Source: Nitrospira sp.
Lineage (GTDB): Bacteria > Nitrospirota > Nitrospiria > Nitrospirales > Nitrospiraceae
Direction of reading: 5' to 3'
Assembly: GCA_005116795.1 (NCBI GenBank)
Contig: SWDL01000185.1
Span: 1 to 11,353 of the forward strand
DNA: 11,353 nt
In this document: positions 1-6,991 of the stretch, in pieces
Position numbering within the stretch: position 1 is the stretch's first letter
Layout: each line of letters begins with the position of its first letter
Position numbers and translations under genes: made by a program
Notes under the pieces: model-generated
What the model was told of the DNA's origin: nothing
The model's database searches: none
What the model saw: the letters and a program-made list of their open reading frames with translations, nothing else

Positions 1-2
1 AC

Positions 3-482
3 CCGCTCGACATCGTCGACGGCATCGGACTACCGGAGCTGCTCGCGAAACGCACGACCGGATTGATGCAGCCGCAGCTCGCGCCTGCGATCGAACGCGC
101 GACGCGCAAACAGTTTCCTGACGGAATCGCCGCATACGGCACCGACGCGCTTCGCTTCACTTTCGCTTCGCTTGCGACCCAGTCGCGTGACCTGCGCTTC
201 GACCTCGGCCGCGTCGCAGGCTACCGCAACTTCTGCAACAAGCTCTGGAACGCGGCGCGCTTCGTGCTGATGTCGACCGAGGCACCGCTCGCCAATGGCC
301 CGGAGGAATTCTCGGCCTACGACCGCTGGATCCGCTCCCGGCTGCACGGAACGATCGCCGCTGTACGAGAGGCTTTCACCGCGTATCGCTTCGACCTCGC
401 CGCCCAGGCCGTCTATGAATTCACCTGGTACGAGTTCTGCGACTGGTATCTCGAGTTCAGCAAGCCCGTGCTCCAGTCGGAT
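3..482 (+). CDS. valS: Valyl-tRNA synthetase, internal/C-terminal fragment (partial at both ends)
   Basis: ValS charges tRNA-Val with valine in the cytoplasm. The frame is open from base 3 and reads PLDIVDGI...LPELLAKRT, the segment that follows the KMSKS loop in class Ia ValS, so the catalytic motifs lie to the left of the window. Next come the GTDALRF motif, the GYRNFCNKLWNAARF block and the YEFTWYEFCDWYLEF block of the anticodon-binding helical domain. All match proteobacterial ValS closely by eye. Similarity stops at about 459-482 (SKPVLQSD), where ValS should continue with a further ~300 residues including the C-terminal coiled coil. Instead the frame enters a response-regulator sequence. 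No start codon belongs here; the TTG at 63 is internal. The identity is secure. The truncation most likely reflects a contig chimera, and the piece may come from a different organism than the rest. Confidence 0.9.
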
Positions 483-1367
483 CTCATGGACGCCATGCTC
501 ACGGCGCTCACCGTAGAGTCCGGGAACGACCAGACGTCGTCGTCCCTGGTGACCAGGCACTCGGTCCGCGAGCAGTCGTCCACATGCGCCGCGTCGGGGT
601 TGACCATCCTGCTCGCGGAAGATCACCCGGTGAATCAGGCGCTCGCGACCCGACTGCTGCAGAAATGGGGGCATCACGTCATGGTGGCCGGGAACGGGCG
701 CGAGGCGCTCGCGGCGTTGGACGCTCAGGCGTTTGACCTCCTCTTGACCGACATTCAGATGCCTGAGATGGACGGCCTGGCCTTGGCCACCGCCATCCGG
801 GCTCGCGAGGCGACCGGCGGAACCCATCTGCCCATCATCGCCATGACCGCGCACGCCCTCAAAGGCGATCGTGAGCGGTGCCTGGCAGCCGGGATGGACG
901 CCTACGTGGCCAAACCGCTCCAGCCCGCCGAACTCACGAAGGTCATGGCCGACCTGATGCCAAGCCGGCCCGCAGCCCCGCCCCTGCCCTCGGCCGCTCC
1001 TGCGCCAGAGGCGGATCGCGCCACGGCCTTCGACTACGAGTCCGCGCTCGGGCGGGTGGAGGGCGATCGGGCGCTGCTGGTCGACATGCTGAACTTGTAC
1101 CTCGACAGTTCCGTCAAGCTCACGGCGCTCATCCAGGACACGCTCAGGAGTCAGGATGCGCGGGGGCTGGAGCGGGCCGCCCATACGGTCAAGGGCGCGG
1201 TCGGCACATTGAGCGCCCAGAAGGCGTTCGAGGCCGCCGTCCGACTGGAGGAGTGCGCGAAGGCGCGCGACTTCCGGCAGGCCGGCGAGGCCTGGTCGAC
1301 GCTCGAGCAGGAGCTGCAATGCTTACGCCATGCGATCGACTCCTTGATGAAACAGGAGACCCGGTGA
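459..1367 (+). CDS. Hybrid sensor histidine kinase, C-terminal part: receiver tail, receiver, HPt domain (5' end missing)
   Basis: This is the output end of a multi-step phosphorelay kinase. The first residues, KPVLQSDLMDAMLTAL, are the Lys-Pro motif and last helix of one receiver domain. A linker with VTRHSVRE follows, a sequence common between tandem receivers of hybrid kinases. A complete second receiver covers about 603-950: acidic pair at codons 618 and 621, phospho-acceptor Asp at 750-752 in LLLTDIQMPEMDG, and conserved Lys at 912-914 in AKPLQP. An Ala/Pro linker then leads to an HPt domain (about 1030-1350) whose phosphorylatable His is at 1182-1184 in AAHTVKGAVGTL. The sensor, dimerisation and ATPase domains are absent because the upstream sequence is ValS. 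The stop codon overlaps the start of the diguanylate cyclase by four bases. This points to translational coupling and makes that protein the probable phosphorelay target. Confidence 0.85.
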   Translation, partial: SKPVLQSDLMDAMLTALTVESGNDQTSSSLVTRHSVREQSSTCAASGLTILLAEDHPVNQALATRLLQKWGHHVMVAGNGREALAALDAQAFDLLLTDIQMPEMDGLALATAIRAREATGGTHLPIIAMTAHALKGDRERCLAAGMDAYVAKPLQPAELTKVMADLMPSRPAAPPLPSAAPAPEADRATAFDYESALGRVEGDRALLVDMLNLYLDSSVKLTALIQDTLRSQDARGLERAAHTVKGAVGTLSAQKAFEAAVRLEECAKARDFRQAGEAWSTLEQELQCLRHAIDSLMKQETR

Positions 1368-2335
1368 AGATTCTGGTCGCCGAAGACGAAGAGATGTCGC
1401 GCCGGTTGCTGACGGCCAATCTCTCCAAGGAAGGCTATGAGGTGGTCCCGGCCACCAACGGCCGGGAAGCCTGGAATCTACTTCAAGAACCGGAAGCGCC
1501 CCAAATCGCGATTCTCGATTGGACGATGCCGGAGATGGACGGCGTGGACGTCTGCGTGGAACTCCGGAAGAAGGGGGGCGAACCCTACGTCTATGTCATT
1601 CTCCTCAGCGCGAAGAGCAAGAAAGAAGAAGTCATCGAAGGGCTCCGCGCCGGCGCCGACGACTACCTCGTCAAGCCCTGTCATCCCCTGGAGTTGATCG
1701 CCCGTGTCCGATCCGGCGTCAGGATCCTGGACTTGCAGAAGGAACTCATCGAGGCCCGGGAAGCGCTGCGTATCCAGGCCACCCAGGATGCGCTGACCGG
1801 ATGCTGGAATCGCCGCATCATCTTCGAAATTCTTGACCGCGAGTTCCAGCGCGCCAAGCGCGAGACCGTCTCGATCGGCGTCGTCCTGGGCGACCTCGAC
1901 CACTTCAAACACATCAACGACACACACGGCCATCAGGTCGGCGATCTCGTCCTGCAAGAAAGCTCGCGCCGCATGCGCTCCATGATGCGCCAGTATGACG
2001 CCGTCGGACGCTACGGAGGGGAGGAATTCATGATGGTCCTGCCCGGGTGCGACTGGCAGAAAGCGGTGAACCAGGCTGAGCGGGTTCGCACCTGTCTGGA
2101 GAGCAAACCGATCGTGCTGCCGGACGGGCAACCCATCACGGTCACGATGAGCCTCGGGGTCTCAGCCAGCGACCTGCACACCTACGACAGCGTGGATGCC
2201 CTGGTGCACGCGGCGGATCAGGCCCTCTATCGCGCCAAGAACAGCGGCCGGAATCGGACTGATCTCACCATCCCCTGGACCGTGCAAAAGAACGTCTCCC
2301 GCCTCATTCATAGCGCAAAGCTTCGATCGGGTTGA
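1364..2335 (+). CDS. Response regulator with GGDEF domain (diguanylate cyclase, PleD/WspR type)
   Basis: The 323-residue protein would make cyclic di-GMP from two GTP when its receiver is phosphorylated. The receiver (about 1-120) has acidic residues E7/D8, phospho-acceptor D52 in ILDWTMPEMDG and K104 in LVKP. A short helix (120-140) connects to the GGDEF domain, which starts at DALTGCWNRR. The active-site motif is intact GGEEF (218-222). An RxxD inhibitory site (209-212) sits five residues ahead of it, so product feedback is expected. The domain ends at ALYRAKNSGRNR and is followed by a ~25-residue tail. I chose GTG 1364 because it begins exactly at the receiver (MKILVAED) and is preceded by AGGAGA at 1354-1359; the open frame further upstream is a shadow of the kinase gene. 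The start overlaps the kinase stop (GTGA). The 3' end overlaps the convergent permease gene by 32 bases. Function is strongly supported; the controlled process is unknown. Confidence 0.93.
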   Translation: MKILVAEDEEMSRRLLTANLSKEGYEVVPATNGREAWNLLQEPEAPQIAILDWTMPEMDGVDVCVELRKKGGEPYVYVILLSAKSKKEEVIEGLRAGADDYLVKPCHPLELIARVRSGVRILDLQKELIEAREALRIQATQDALTGCWNRRIIFEILDREFQRAKRETVSIGVVLGDLDHFKHINDTHGHQVGDLVLQESSRRMRSMMRQYDAVGRYGGEEFMMVLPGCDWQKAVNQAERVRTCLESKPIVLPDGQPITVTMSLGVSASDLHTYDSVDALVHAADQALYRAKNSGRNRTDLTIPWTVQKNVSRLIHSAKLRSG

Positions 2336-3539
2336 GATGGGCGGCCTTGTTGGCCGGGTATAAGCCGAAGAACAACCCGATCACCACGGAAAAGACGAAC
2401 GCGACCAGGATCGCCTGCGGCGAGATGATCGTCGGCCAGCCGGCGAAGATCGTGGTGGTCCGCGCGCCGAGAACCCCCAGCACGATCCCCAACACGCCGC
2501 CGACCAGACTCAGCGTCATCGCCTCGATCAAGAACTGCATCAGAATATGCCGCCGTGTGGCGCCCACCGCCATCCGGACGCCGATCTCACGCGTCCGCTC
2601 CGTCACCGACACGAGCAGGATGTTCATAATCCCGATCCCGCCGACCACCAGGGAGATCGAGGCGATGGCAAACATCATGGCGGTGAGTGTTTGGCTCGCG
2701 TCCTCCTGCACGCGCCCGATATCGACCTGGGTCCTGATCGTAAAATCGTCCGCCTGTTCAGACTGAAGCCGATGACGGGTCCGCAGCACCTCGCGCACGG
2801 ACTCAACCGCCTCCGGCAAGTCTTCGGACCGGTCGGTGGACGCAAAGAGGGCGCCGACCGAGCCGAGGAACTGCGTGCCGAGGACTTTTCGCTCAGCCGT
2901 CGTGAAGGGAATGAACAGTATGTCGTCCTGATCCGATCCCTGGGCCGACTGCCCCTTGGGCGCCAACACCCCGATGACGCGGAACGGCACGTTCTTGATG
3001 CGGATCGTGGACCCGACCGGCTCCTCCCCAGGATCGTAGAGGTTCTCCACGACCGTCTGCCCCAGCAAGGCGACGCGCGCGGCGGTCTCCATGTCCGTCT
3101 GGGTGATCGGGCCCCCGCTGCTATACGACCAGTCGCGAATGGTCAGATAGCTGGCCGAGATGCCGTTCACCGGCGCGTTCCAGTTCTTGTTGGCGTTCAC
3201 CACCTGCATGACGTCCCGCTTGCCGTATCCCGTCTCGACCAGCAGCGGGATTTTTTTCTTCAGATCCAGGGCGTCGGCCACCGTCAAGGTCACTGCCCCG
3301 CCCTGTCCGCCGCGCACGCCTCCGACCGTGGTGGCCCCGGGTAGCACGATGATGACGTTCGAGCCCATGCTGGCCACCTGAGCCCGAACCGCCGCCTTGG
3401 CCCCCTCTCCGATACTGACCATGGCGATCACGGACCCGACCCCGATGATGATCCCCAGCATCGTCAGGCCGGCGCGGAGCCGATTCCGGCCGAGGATGCG
3501 GAAGGCCGTCAAGATGGTCAGCCACAGGAAGGCGCTCAT
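2304..3539 (-). CDS. MacB-type ABC transporter permease (MacB_PCD + FtsX domains)
   Basis: The 411-residue inner-membrane subunit of a MacAB-like tripartite exporter works by mechanotransmission with a separate ATPase. The N-terminus has the family start (AFRILGRNRLRAGLTMLGIIIGVGSVIAMVSIGEGA) with the first membrane helix at about 23-43. A long periplasmic domain (about 45-280) follows. Three C-terminal helices lie at about 282-305, 333-355 and 371-395. Between them is the conserved cytoplasmic loop VTERTREIGVRMAVGATRRHI, and the protein ends in the typical NPIEALRYE. Its ATG overlaps the ATPase stop (ATGA, 3536-3539) with no good ribosome site of its own, so translational coupling is likely. 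The substrate cannot be read from sequence; MacB relatives move macrolides, peptides, lipoproteins or siderophores. No outer-membrane TolC partner is encoded in this window. Confidence 0.92.
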   Translation of the reverse strand: MSAFLWLTILTAFRILGRNRLRAGLTMLGIIIGVGSVIAMVSIGEGAKAAVRAQVASMGSNVIIVLPGATTVGGVRGGQGGAVTLTVADALDLKKKIPLLVETGYGKRDVMQVVNANKNWNAPVNGISASYLTIRDWSYSSGGPITQTDMETAARVALLGQTVVENLYDPGEEPVGSTIRIKNVPFRVIGVLAPKGQSAQGSDQDDILFIPFTTAERKVLGTQFLGSVGALFASTDRSEDLPEAVESVREVLRTRHRLQSEQADDFTIRTQVDIGRVQEDASQTLTAMMFAIASISLVVGGIGIMNILLVSVTERTREIGVRMAVGATRRHILMQFLIEAMTLSLVGGVLGIVLGVLGARTTTIFAGWPTIISPQAILVAFVFSVVIGLFFGLYPANKAAHLNPIEALRYE

Positions 3540-4294
3540 GGGACCACCGGCTCGTTCACCGGCCTCGTCGCGCGCCGTTCGTCACGCACGATCTGGCCGT
3601 CTTTCATCAGGAGTTGCCTCGAGGCGTAGCGCGCGATGTCTGTTTCATGCGTGACCAGGATGATCGTGATGCCGTCCTGTTGATTGAGGGTCTGCAGAAT
3701 CCCCATGATGTCGCGGCTGGAATCGGTATCCAGATTGCCGGTCGGCTCGTCGGCCAGAAGGATCGCCGGCGCGGCCACCAAGGCGCGGGCGATCGCCACC
3801 CGCTGTTGTTGCCCCCCCGAGAGCTGGGCAGGATGATGGCCGACCCGCTCCGCCAGCCCGACCCGCGCCAATGCGTCCGCGGCGCGCCCCCGCTGCTCCT
3901 TGAGCGACAGCCCCCGGTAGAAAAGCGGCAACTGCACATTTTCCAGCGCATTCGTCCGAGGGATCAGATTGAAGTTCTGAAAGACAAACCCGATTTGCCG
4001 GTTGCGGATGTCCGCCAGGGCATCCTGTCCGAGCGCGCTGACTTCCACGCCATTGAGACGATAGCGGCCCTTTGTCGGAGCATCCAAGCAGCCGAGGATA
4101 TTCATCAGCGTGGACTTGCCGGAACCGGACGCGCCCATGATCGCGATCATCTCGCCCCGTTGGATCGTCAGCGTGACCGCGCACAACGCCTGGACGTCGA
4201 TATCCCCGGCCCGGTAGACCTTCCACAGATCCTGGCATTCAATCAAAGCGCTCATAGAATCATGTGGAAGCACGGCCTCCGAATCAGACTTCAT
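3536..4294 (-). CDS. MacB/LolD-type ABC transporter ATPase subunit
   Basis: This nucleotide-binding protein (252 residues from the first ATG) powers the adjacent permease. Walker A is GASGSGKS (54-61), the Q-loop glutamine is in VFQNFN (about 106), the signature is LSGGQ (158-162), Walker B is ILLADE (178-183), followed by the NLDT D-loop and the switch His in VTHE (216). These are the standard order and spacing of the MacB/LolD/FtsE group. Two starts are possible. ATG 4294 gives the N-terminus MKSDSEAVL. ATG 4255 gives MSALIECQDLWKVY, which matches the usual family start better. Neither has a strong ribosome site at normal spacing; a GGAGG lies about 20 bases before 4255 and only a weak purine stretch precedes 4294. 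A 127-bp palindromic repeat separates the gene from the upstream adaptor gene, so any cotranscription must pass through it. Confidence 0.92.
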   Translation of the reverse strand: MKSDSEAVLPHDSMSALIECQDLWKVYRAGDIDVQALCAVTLTIQRGEMIAIMGASGSGKSTLMNILGCLDAPTKGRYRLNGVEVSALGQDALADIRNRQIGFVFQNFNLIPRTNALENVQLPLFYRGLSLKEQRGRAADALARVGLAERVGHHPAQLSGGQQQRVAIARALVAAPAILLADEPTGNLDTDSSRDIMGILQTLNQQDGITIILVTHETDIARYASRQLLMKDGQIVRDERRATRPVNEPVVP

Positions 4295-4306
4295 CCACTC
4301 TCAATC

Positions 4307-4433
4307 ACAGAATGTTCAAAAGGGCTGTCCAGCGAGGCCGCAGCGAGCGAGACACCGAGGCGTACCTTTTGGAGGTACGTTGAGGTGGGGAGCGATGCGA
4401 GAACGACGCCGGCAGCCCTTTTCAACATTCTGT
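4307..4433. repeat. 127-bp MITE/REP-like imperfect palindromic element
   Basis: The 21-base ends (4307-4327 and 4413-4433) are inverted repeats of each other with one mismatch. Each arm contains AATGTT, an AAAAGGGCTG-type core and its complement. At the centre CGTACCT (from about 4373) pairs with AGGTACG across a five-base loop. The flanking bases continue the pairing imperfectly (CACC with GGTG, plus G-U pairs), so an RNA copy would form a long hairpin. No reading frame of its own is evident. The element abuts the adaptor stop codon with one base of overlap and ends 12 bases before the first possible ATPase start. From memory, similar palindromes with a central GTACG stem are scattered through Nitrospira-like genomes; I could not search for that here. 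Confidence 0.8.
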
Positions 4434-5713
4434 CAGAGGCCGCGGTCGCGGGAACGCGGCCGATGCTGCCCGCCTCCTCCAAAGCCGGGAGGCAGCGCAT
4501 CACTCCGCGATCCCGAGCGCGTCGTTTCGATACCGACGATGACGGGCTCGCCTTCGCGCAAGGCCTCGGTGATAATTTCCGTGAACGTCCCATCGGAGAT
4601 GCCCGTCTGGAGCGACAGGGCCTCCGGATCGCCTGAGGCGCCCTCCCGCCACACCCGCTTCTGTCCCGGAGTCGACGTCTTCTTCGGCGCGGCCGCCGTC
4701 GCAGGGCCCTCCGACGAACCGGCCTGGCGGGCGGAGGAGGCTGCCTCACGGTGGCCGGATTGGGGAGGGCTGAACCGGAGGGCCGCATTGGGCACCTTGA
4801 GGGCATCCTCTTTGCGCGCGACGACGATGGAGACATTGGCCGTCATGCCGGGCTTGAGGCGGAGATCCCGATTGTCGACCTCGATGACCACATCGTAGGC
4901 CACGACATTCTGGACGCTGATCGGCGCGTTACGAACCTGTTTGACCATGCCGCGGAAGGATTCCCCCGGATAGGCATCCACACTGAATGCCGCTTCCTTT
5001 CCTTCCGCAATGCCGCCGATGTCCGCCTCACTGACGTTGGTGTCGACTTGCATCTTGGTCAGATCGAGGGCAATCAAAAACAGGGTGGGCGTCTGAAAGC
5101 CCGCGGTCACCGTCTGGCCGACCTCCACGTTGCGCGCAATCACGATGCCGCTGACCGGCGAGCGGATGACCGCGTACTTGAGATCGAGGTCGGCGGCATC
5201 CAGTTGGGCTTTCGCCTGCTTCACCTGCGCCTCCGAGACCTCCAGTTGGGCTTGGGCGCCTTGCATGGTGGTCACGGCGACATCCACATCGTTTTGCGAC
5301 ACGAACTGCTGCCCCAGGAGGGAATTGATCCGGACCAGCTCGCGCTTTCGTTGAGCCAGATCGGCCTGGGATTTGGCCACGACCGCCTTGGTATTGGCCA
5401 AGGTCGCCGCCGCCTGATCACGGCGAGCCTGATACACGGAGGGATCAATCGTGGCGACAAGATCGCCCGCCTTCACGGCGGAATTGAAATCGGCATGCAG
5501 GCTTTGGATCTTGCCCGTGACCTGGGCGCCGACCTGCACCGAGACCACCGGATTGATGGTCCCGGTGGCCGTCACCATGGACTCAAGGAGCCCACGCTCA
5601 ACCGTGGCCGTCCGATAGCGCACCGGCGCCTTGCGTTCCCCTCCGAAGAAGACATACCCGCCTACGACGAGGGTCAGCGCCAGCACCCCGATCATCCAAA
5701 CCGCTTTTCGCAT
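4433..5713 (-). CDS. MacA/HlyD-family periplasmic adaptor (membrane fusion protein)
   Basis: The 426-residue adaptor would link the ABC transporter to an outer-membrane channel. A signal-anchor helix lies at 5-23. The barrel-sandwich (lipoyl-like) halves are at about 58-92 (VGAQVTGKIQSL) and 182-215 (IRSPVSGIVIARNVEVGQTV). The α-helical coiled-coil hairpin is between them (about 93-178, rich in Gln, Ala and Lys). A β-barrel at about 222-300 ends in LRLKPGMTANVSIVV, followed by a membrane-proximal domain. An unusual Ser/Ala/Pro-rich insertion (about 314-352) separates the barrel from the last domain, and the C-terminus is Gly/Arg-rich. The ATG at 5713 gives a normal signal anchor but has only a weak purine-rich ribosome site. 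It is the first gene of the export operon; the ATPase and permease follow on the same strand. Confidence 0.92.
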   Translation of the reverse strand: MRKAVWMIGVLALTLVVGGYVFFGGERKAPVRYRTATVERGLLESMVTATGTINPVVSVQVGAQVTGKIQSLHADFNSAVKAGDLVATIDPSVYQARRDQAAATLANTKAVVAKSQADLAQRKRELVRINSLLGQQFVSQNDVDVAVTTMQGAQAQLEVSEAQVKQAKAQLDAADLDLKYAVIRSPVSGIVIARNVEVGQTVTAGFQTPTLFLIALDLTKMQVDTNVSEADIGGIAEGKEAAFSVDAYPGESFRGMVKQVRNAPISVQNVVAYDVVIEVDNRDLRLKPGMTANVSIVVARKEDALKVPNAALRFSPPQSGHREAASSARQAGSSEGPATAAAPKKTSTPGQKRVWREGASGDPEALSLQTGISDGTFTEIITEALREGEPVIVGIETTRSGSRSDALPPGFGGGGQHRPRSRDRGL

Positions 5714-5791
5714 GGTGTCGGATCAGTCTCTGAGGCCGCACCGCAAAGACCATGTCGATGATTCTATCAGGATATGGCCTCCTGTCCTAGT

Positions 5792-5821
5792 GGCAGACCA
5801 TGGCAGTGGGCAGACCATGGC
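5792..5821. repeat. Short tandem direct repeat, two 13-bp copies at 17-bp period
   Basis: GGCAGACCATGGC occurs at 5792-5804 and again at 5809-5821. It lies in the 220-bp gap between the lipoprotein stop and the adaptor start, i.e. in the probable leader or promoter region of the export operon. The spacing, 1.6 helical turns, is not that of a classic dimer operator. It could be a regulator site or simple slippage. I see no convincing promoter hexamers next to it. Confidence 0.55.
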
Positions 5822-5933
5822 CGCCTTCCCGAACGACGGCAGGAGGCTCAGGCAGGATTGACAACACCGCGGGCCCTCTGCCCGATCGGCGAAGGACCCG
5901 CATGCGTTCGCAGAGTCCGTCAGGGCTGAGACG

Positions 5934-6698
5934 CTATTGCGACGTGGTAATCCGATCCTTGATCAAATCAAAGGTGGTCTTCGGCATGATGTTCTTGGCC
6001 ACCAGCTCCCCTTTCAGCTTATAGGGCCGGTTGCCGATGACCTTGTCCGCCACATCCCTCGACATGCCCAGGAACAGGACCATGTCGTTCGCCGAAGCCG
6101 TATTGATGTTCACCGGCGTCAACCCGGCGGGCGGCATGGGTTGGGCCACCGCCGGAACCGCAGGCGCCGGCACCGACGGCTGCGGAAAGGCCGGCGCAGC
6201 TCCCGCACCGGGAACCGGCGGCACGCTGAGAGAGGCCCGCGGGACGCCGCCCGGCGTCGGAACGACTGAGGCCGTACGCGGACGTTCCTTGAGTTCTTTT
6301 TGATACCGGGCCACGGTGGACTTCAGGGCTTCGTTGTGGTGCTTCATGTCCTCATATTCTTGTCGTAACGACCGGTTCTGCCCCACCACGTCCTTGACCT
6401 TCTGCTCCAACTCCTTGACGCGACCTTCGACACCGGTCCGCTCCTTTTCCCGGCTCTCCTTGACCCGCTGCAACTCGGATGAAACCAGTTCCGCATCACC
6501 CGACAATTTGCCGTTCAGATCCTTCAGGCTTTTCACCTGTTGATCGAGCGCGGTCTTTTGCGACCGGATCCGCTCCAGCTCGGTCTTGGCCGACTCGGAT
6601 TCGGCTATCGCCGCTTCATAGTTGCTCTTGGGAACCATGCAGCCCTGCAGCGCGAGCGCCGCGGCGAGAATTACCGTGAGACCTGCGAACATCCTCAT
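5934..6698 (-). CDS. Coiled-coil lipoprotein with C-terminal helix-hairpin-helix domain
   Basis: The 254-residue precursor has a lipoprotein signal peptide ending in LQGC (Cys20 is the lipidation site; the next residue is Met, not Asp, so outer-membrane sorting is possible). Residues about 25-138 are a continuous charged coiled coil with heptad-like Leu/Val spacing. A Pro/Ala/Val-rich linker (about 141-193) leads to VNINTASANDMVLFLGMSRDVADKVIGNR...LVAKNIMPKTTFDLIKDRI. This C-terminus resembles the ComEA-type helix-hairpin-helix domain, with the usual first-hairpin Gly-Ile-Gly reading as GMS. The start is firm: AAGGAGG at 6704-6710 lies five bases before ATG. The gene precedes the exporter operon on the same strand with a 220-bp gap. 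Its function is unknown; the domains suggest an envelope-anchored scaffold or DNA/protein-binding factor. Confidence 0.82.
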   Translation of the reverse strand: MRMFAGLTVILAAALALQGCMVPKSNYEAAIAESESAKTELERIRSQKTALDQQVKSLKDLNGKLSGDAELVSSELQRVKESREKERTGVEGRVKELEQKVKDVVGQNRSLRQEYEDMKHHNEALKSTVARYQKELKERPRTASVVPTPGGVPRASLSVPPVPGAGAAPAFPQPSVPAPAVPAVAQPMPPAGLTPVNINTASANDMVLFLGMSRDVADKVIGNRPYKLKGELVAKNIMPKTTFDLIKDRITTSQ

Positions 6699-6991
6699 CC
6701 CATCCTCCTTCGAAGCGGCGCCGGCGCCCCTCGTGCCCTAGCTTTCAGTCGATGTCGGTTCTGCGCATCCGGTCATCGGCAGACGTGCCTGCCTAGTTAC
6801 GTGTAGTAGATGCCCGGCACTTTGTCAATAGTTAGACCCTTTCCGATCCGGCAGGCTCGGGCCGGAAAACCTGCCGAAGATGCCGCCATTGCTTGACTGA
6901 AACAGGTGGCTCTGTGAAGATCGCCAAGAGCCGAACGAATCTCAGCATTTCCCCTTAGAGCGCAAGAACCCGGAAGGAGAGACCAAGAACT
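6699..6991. other. Divergent intergenic region between the lipoprotein gene and uppP
   Basis: This 293-bp spacer must hold promoters for both directions. On the minus strand a perfect TTGACA (6828-6823) is followed 17 bases later by a weak TACACG. On the plus strand TTGACT (6893-6898) has only the poor GAAGAT at 17-base spacing. A 7-bp inverted repeat, CGGCAGG (6849-6855) with CCTGCCG (6870-6876), lies between them. No coding region was recognised. Confidence 0.5.
6800..6828 (-). promoter_or_regulatory. Putative sigma-70-type promoter of the lipoprotein gene
   Basis: The -35 box is a perfect TTGACA, 17 bases before TACACG, which matches the -10 consensus at only three of six positions. It lies about 100 bases ahead of the lipoprotein start on the correct strand. 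Only the -35 element is convincing. Confidence 0.35.

Noticed and set aside
30..1319. Long minus-strand reading frame (429 codons) opposite the ValS/kinase frame
   Set aside because: It is rich in Arg/Gly with no domain signature, runs antisense to two recognisable proteins and crosses the chimeric junction. It is a shadow frame typical of GC-rich DNA.
878..1363. N-terminal extension of the diguanylate cyclase frame upstream of 1364
   Set aside because: The extension lies in another frame of the kinase, has low-complexity Arg/Gly content, and the receiver begins precisely at GTG 1364 with a ribosome site.
2332..3344. Plus-strand frames opposite the permease
   Set aside because: They are antisense shadows of a clearly conserved MacB-like protein, without motifs.
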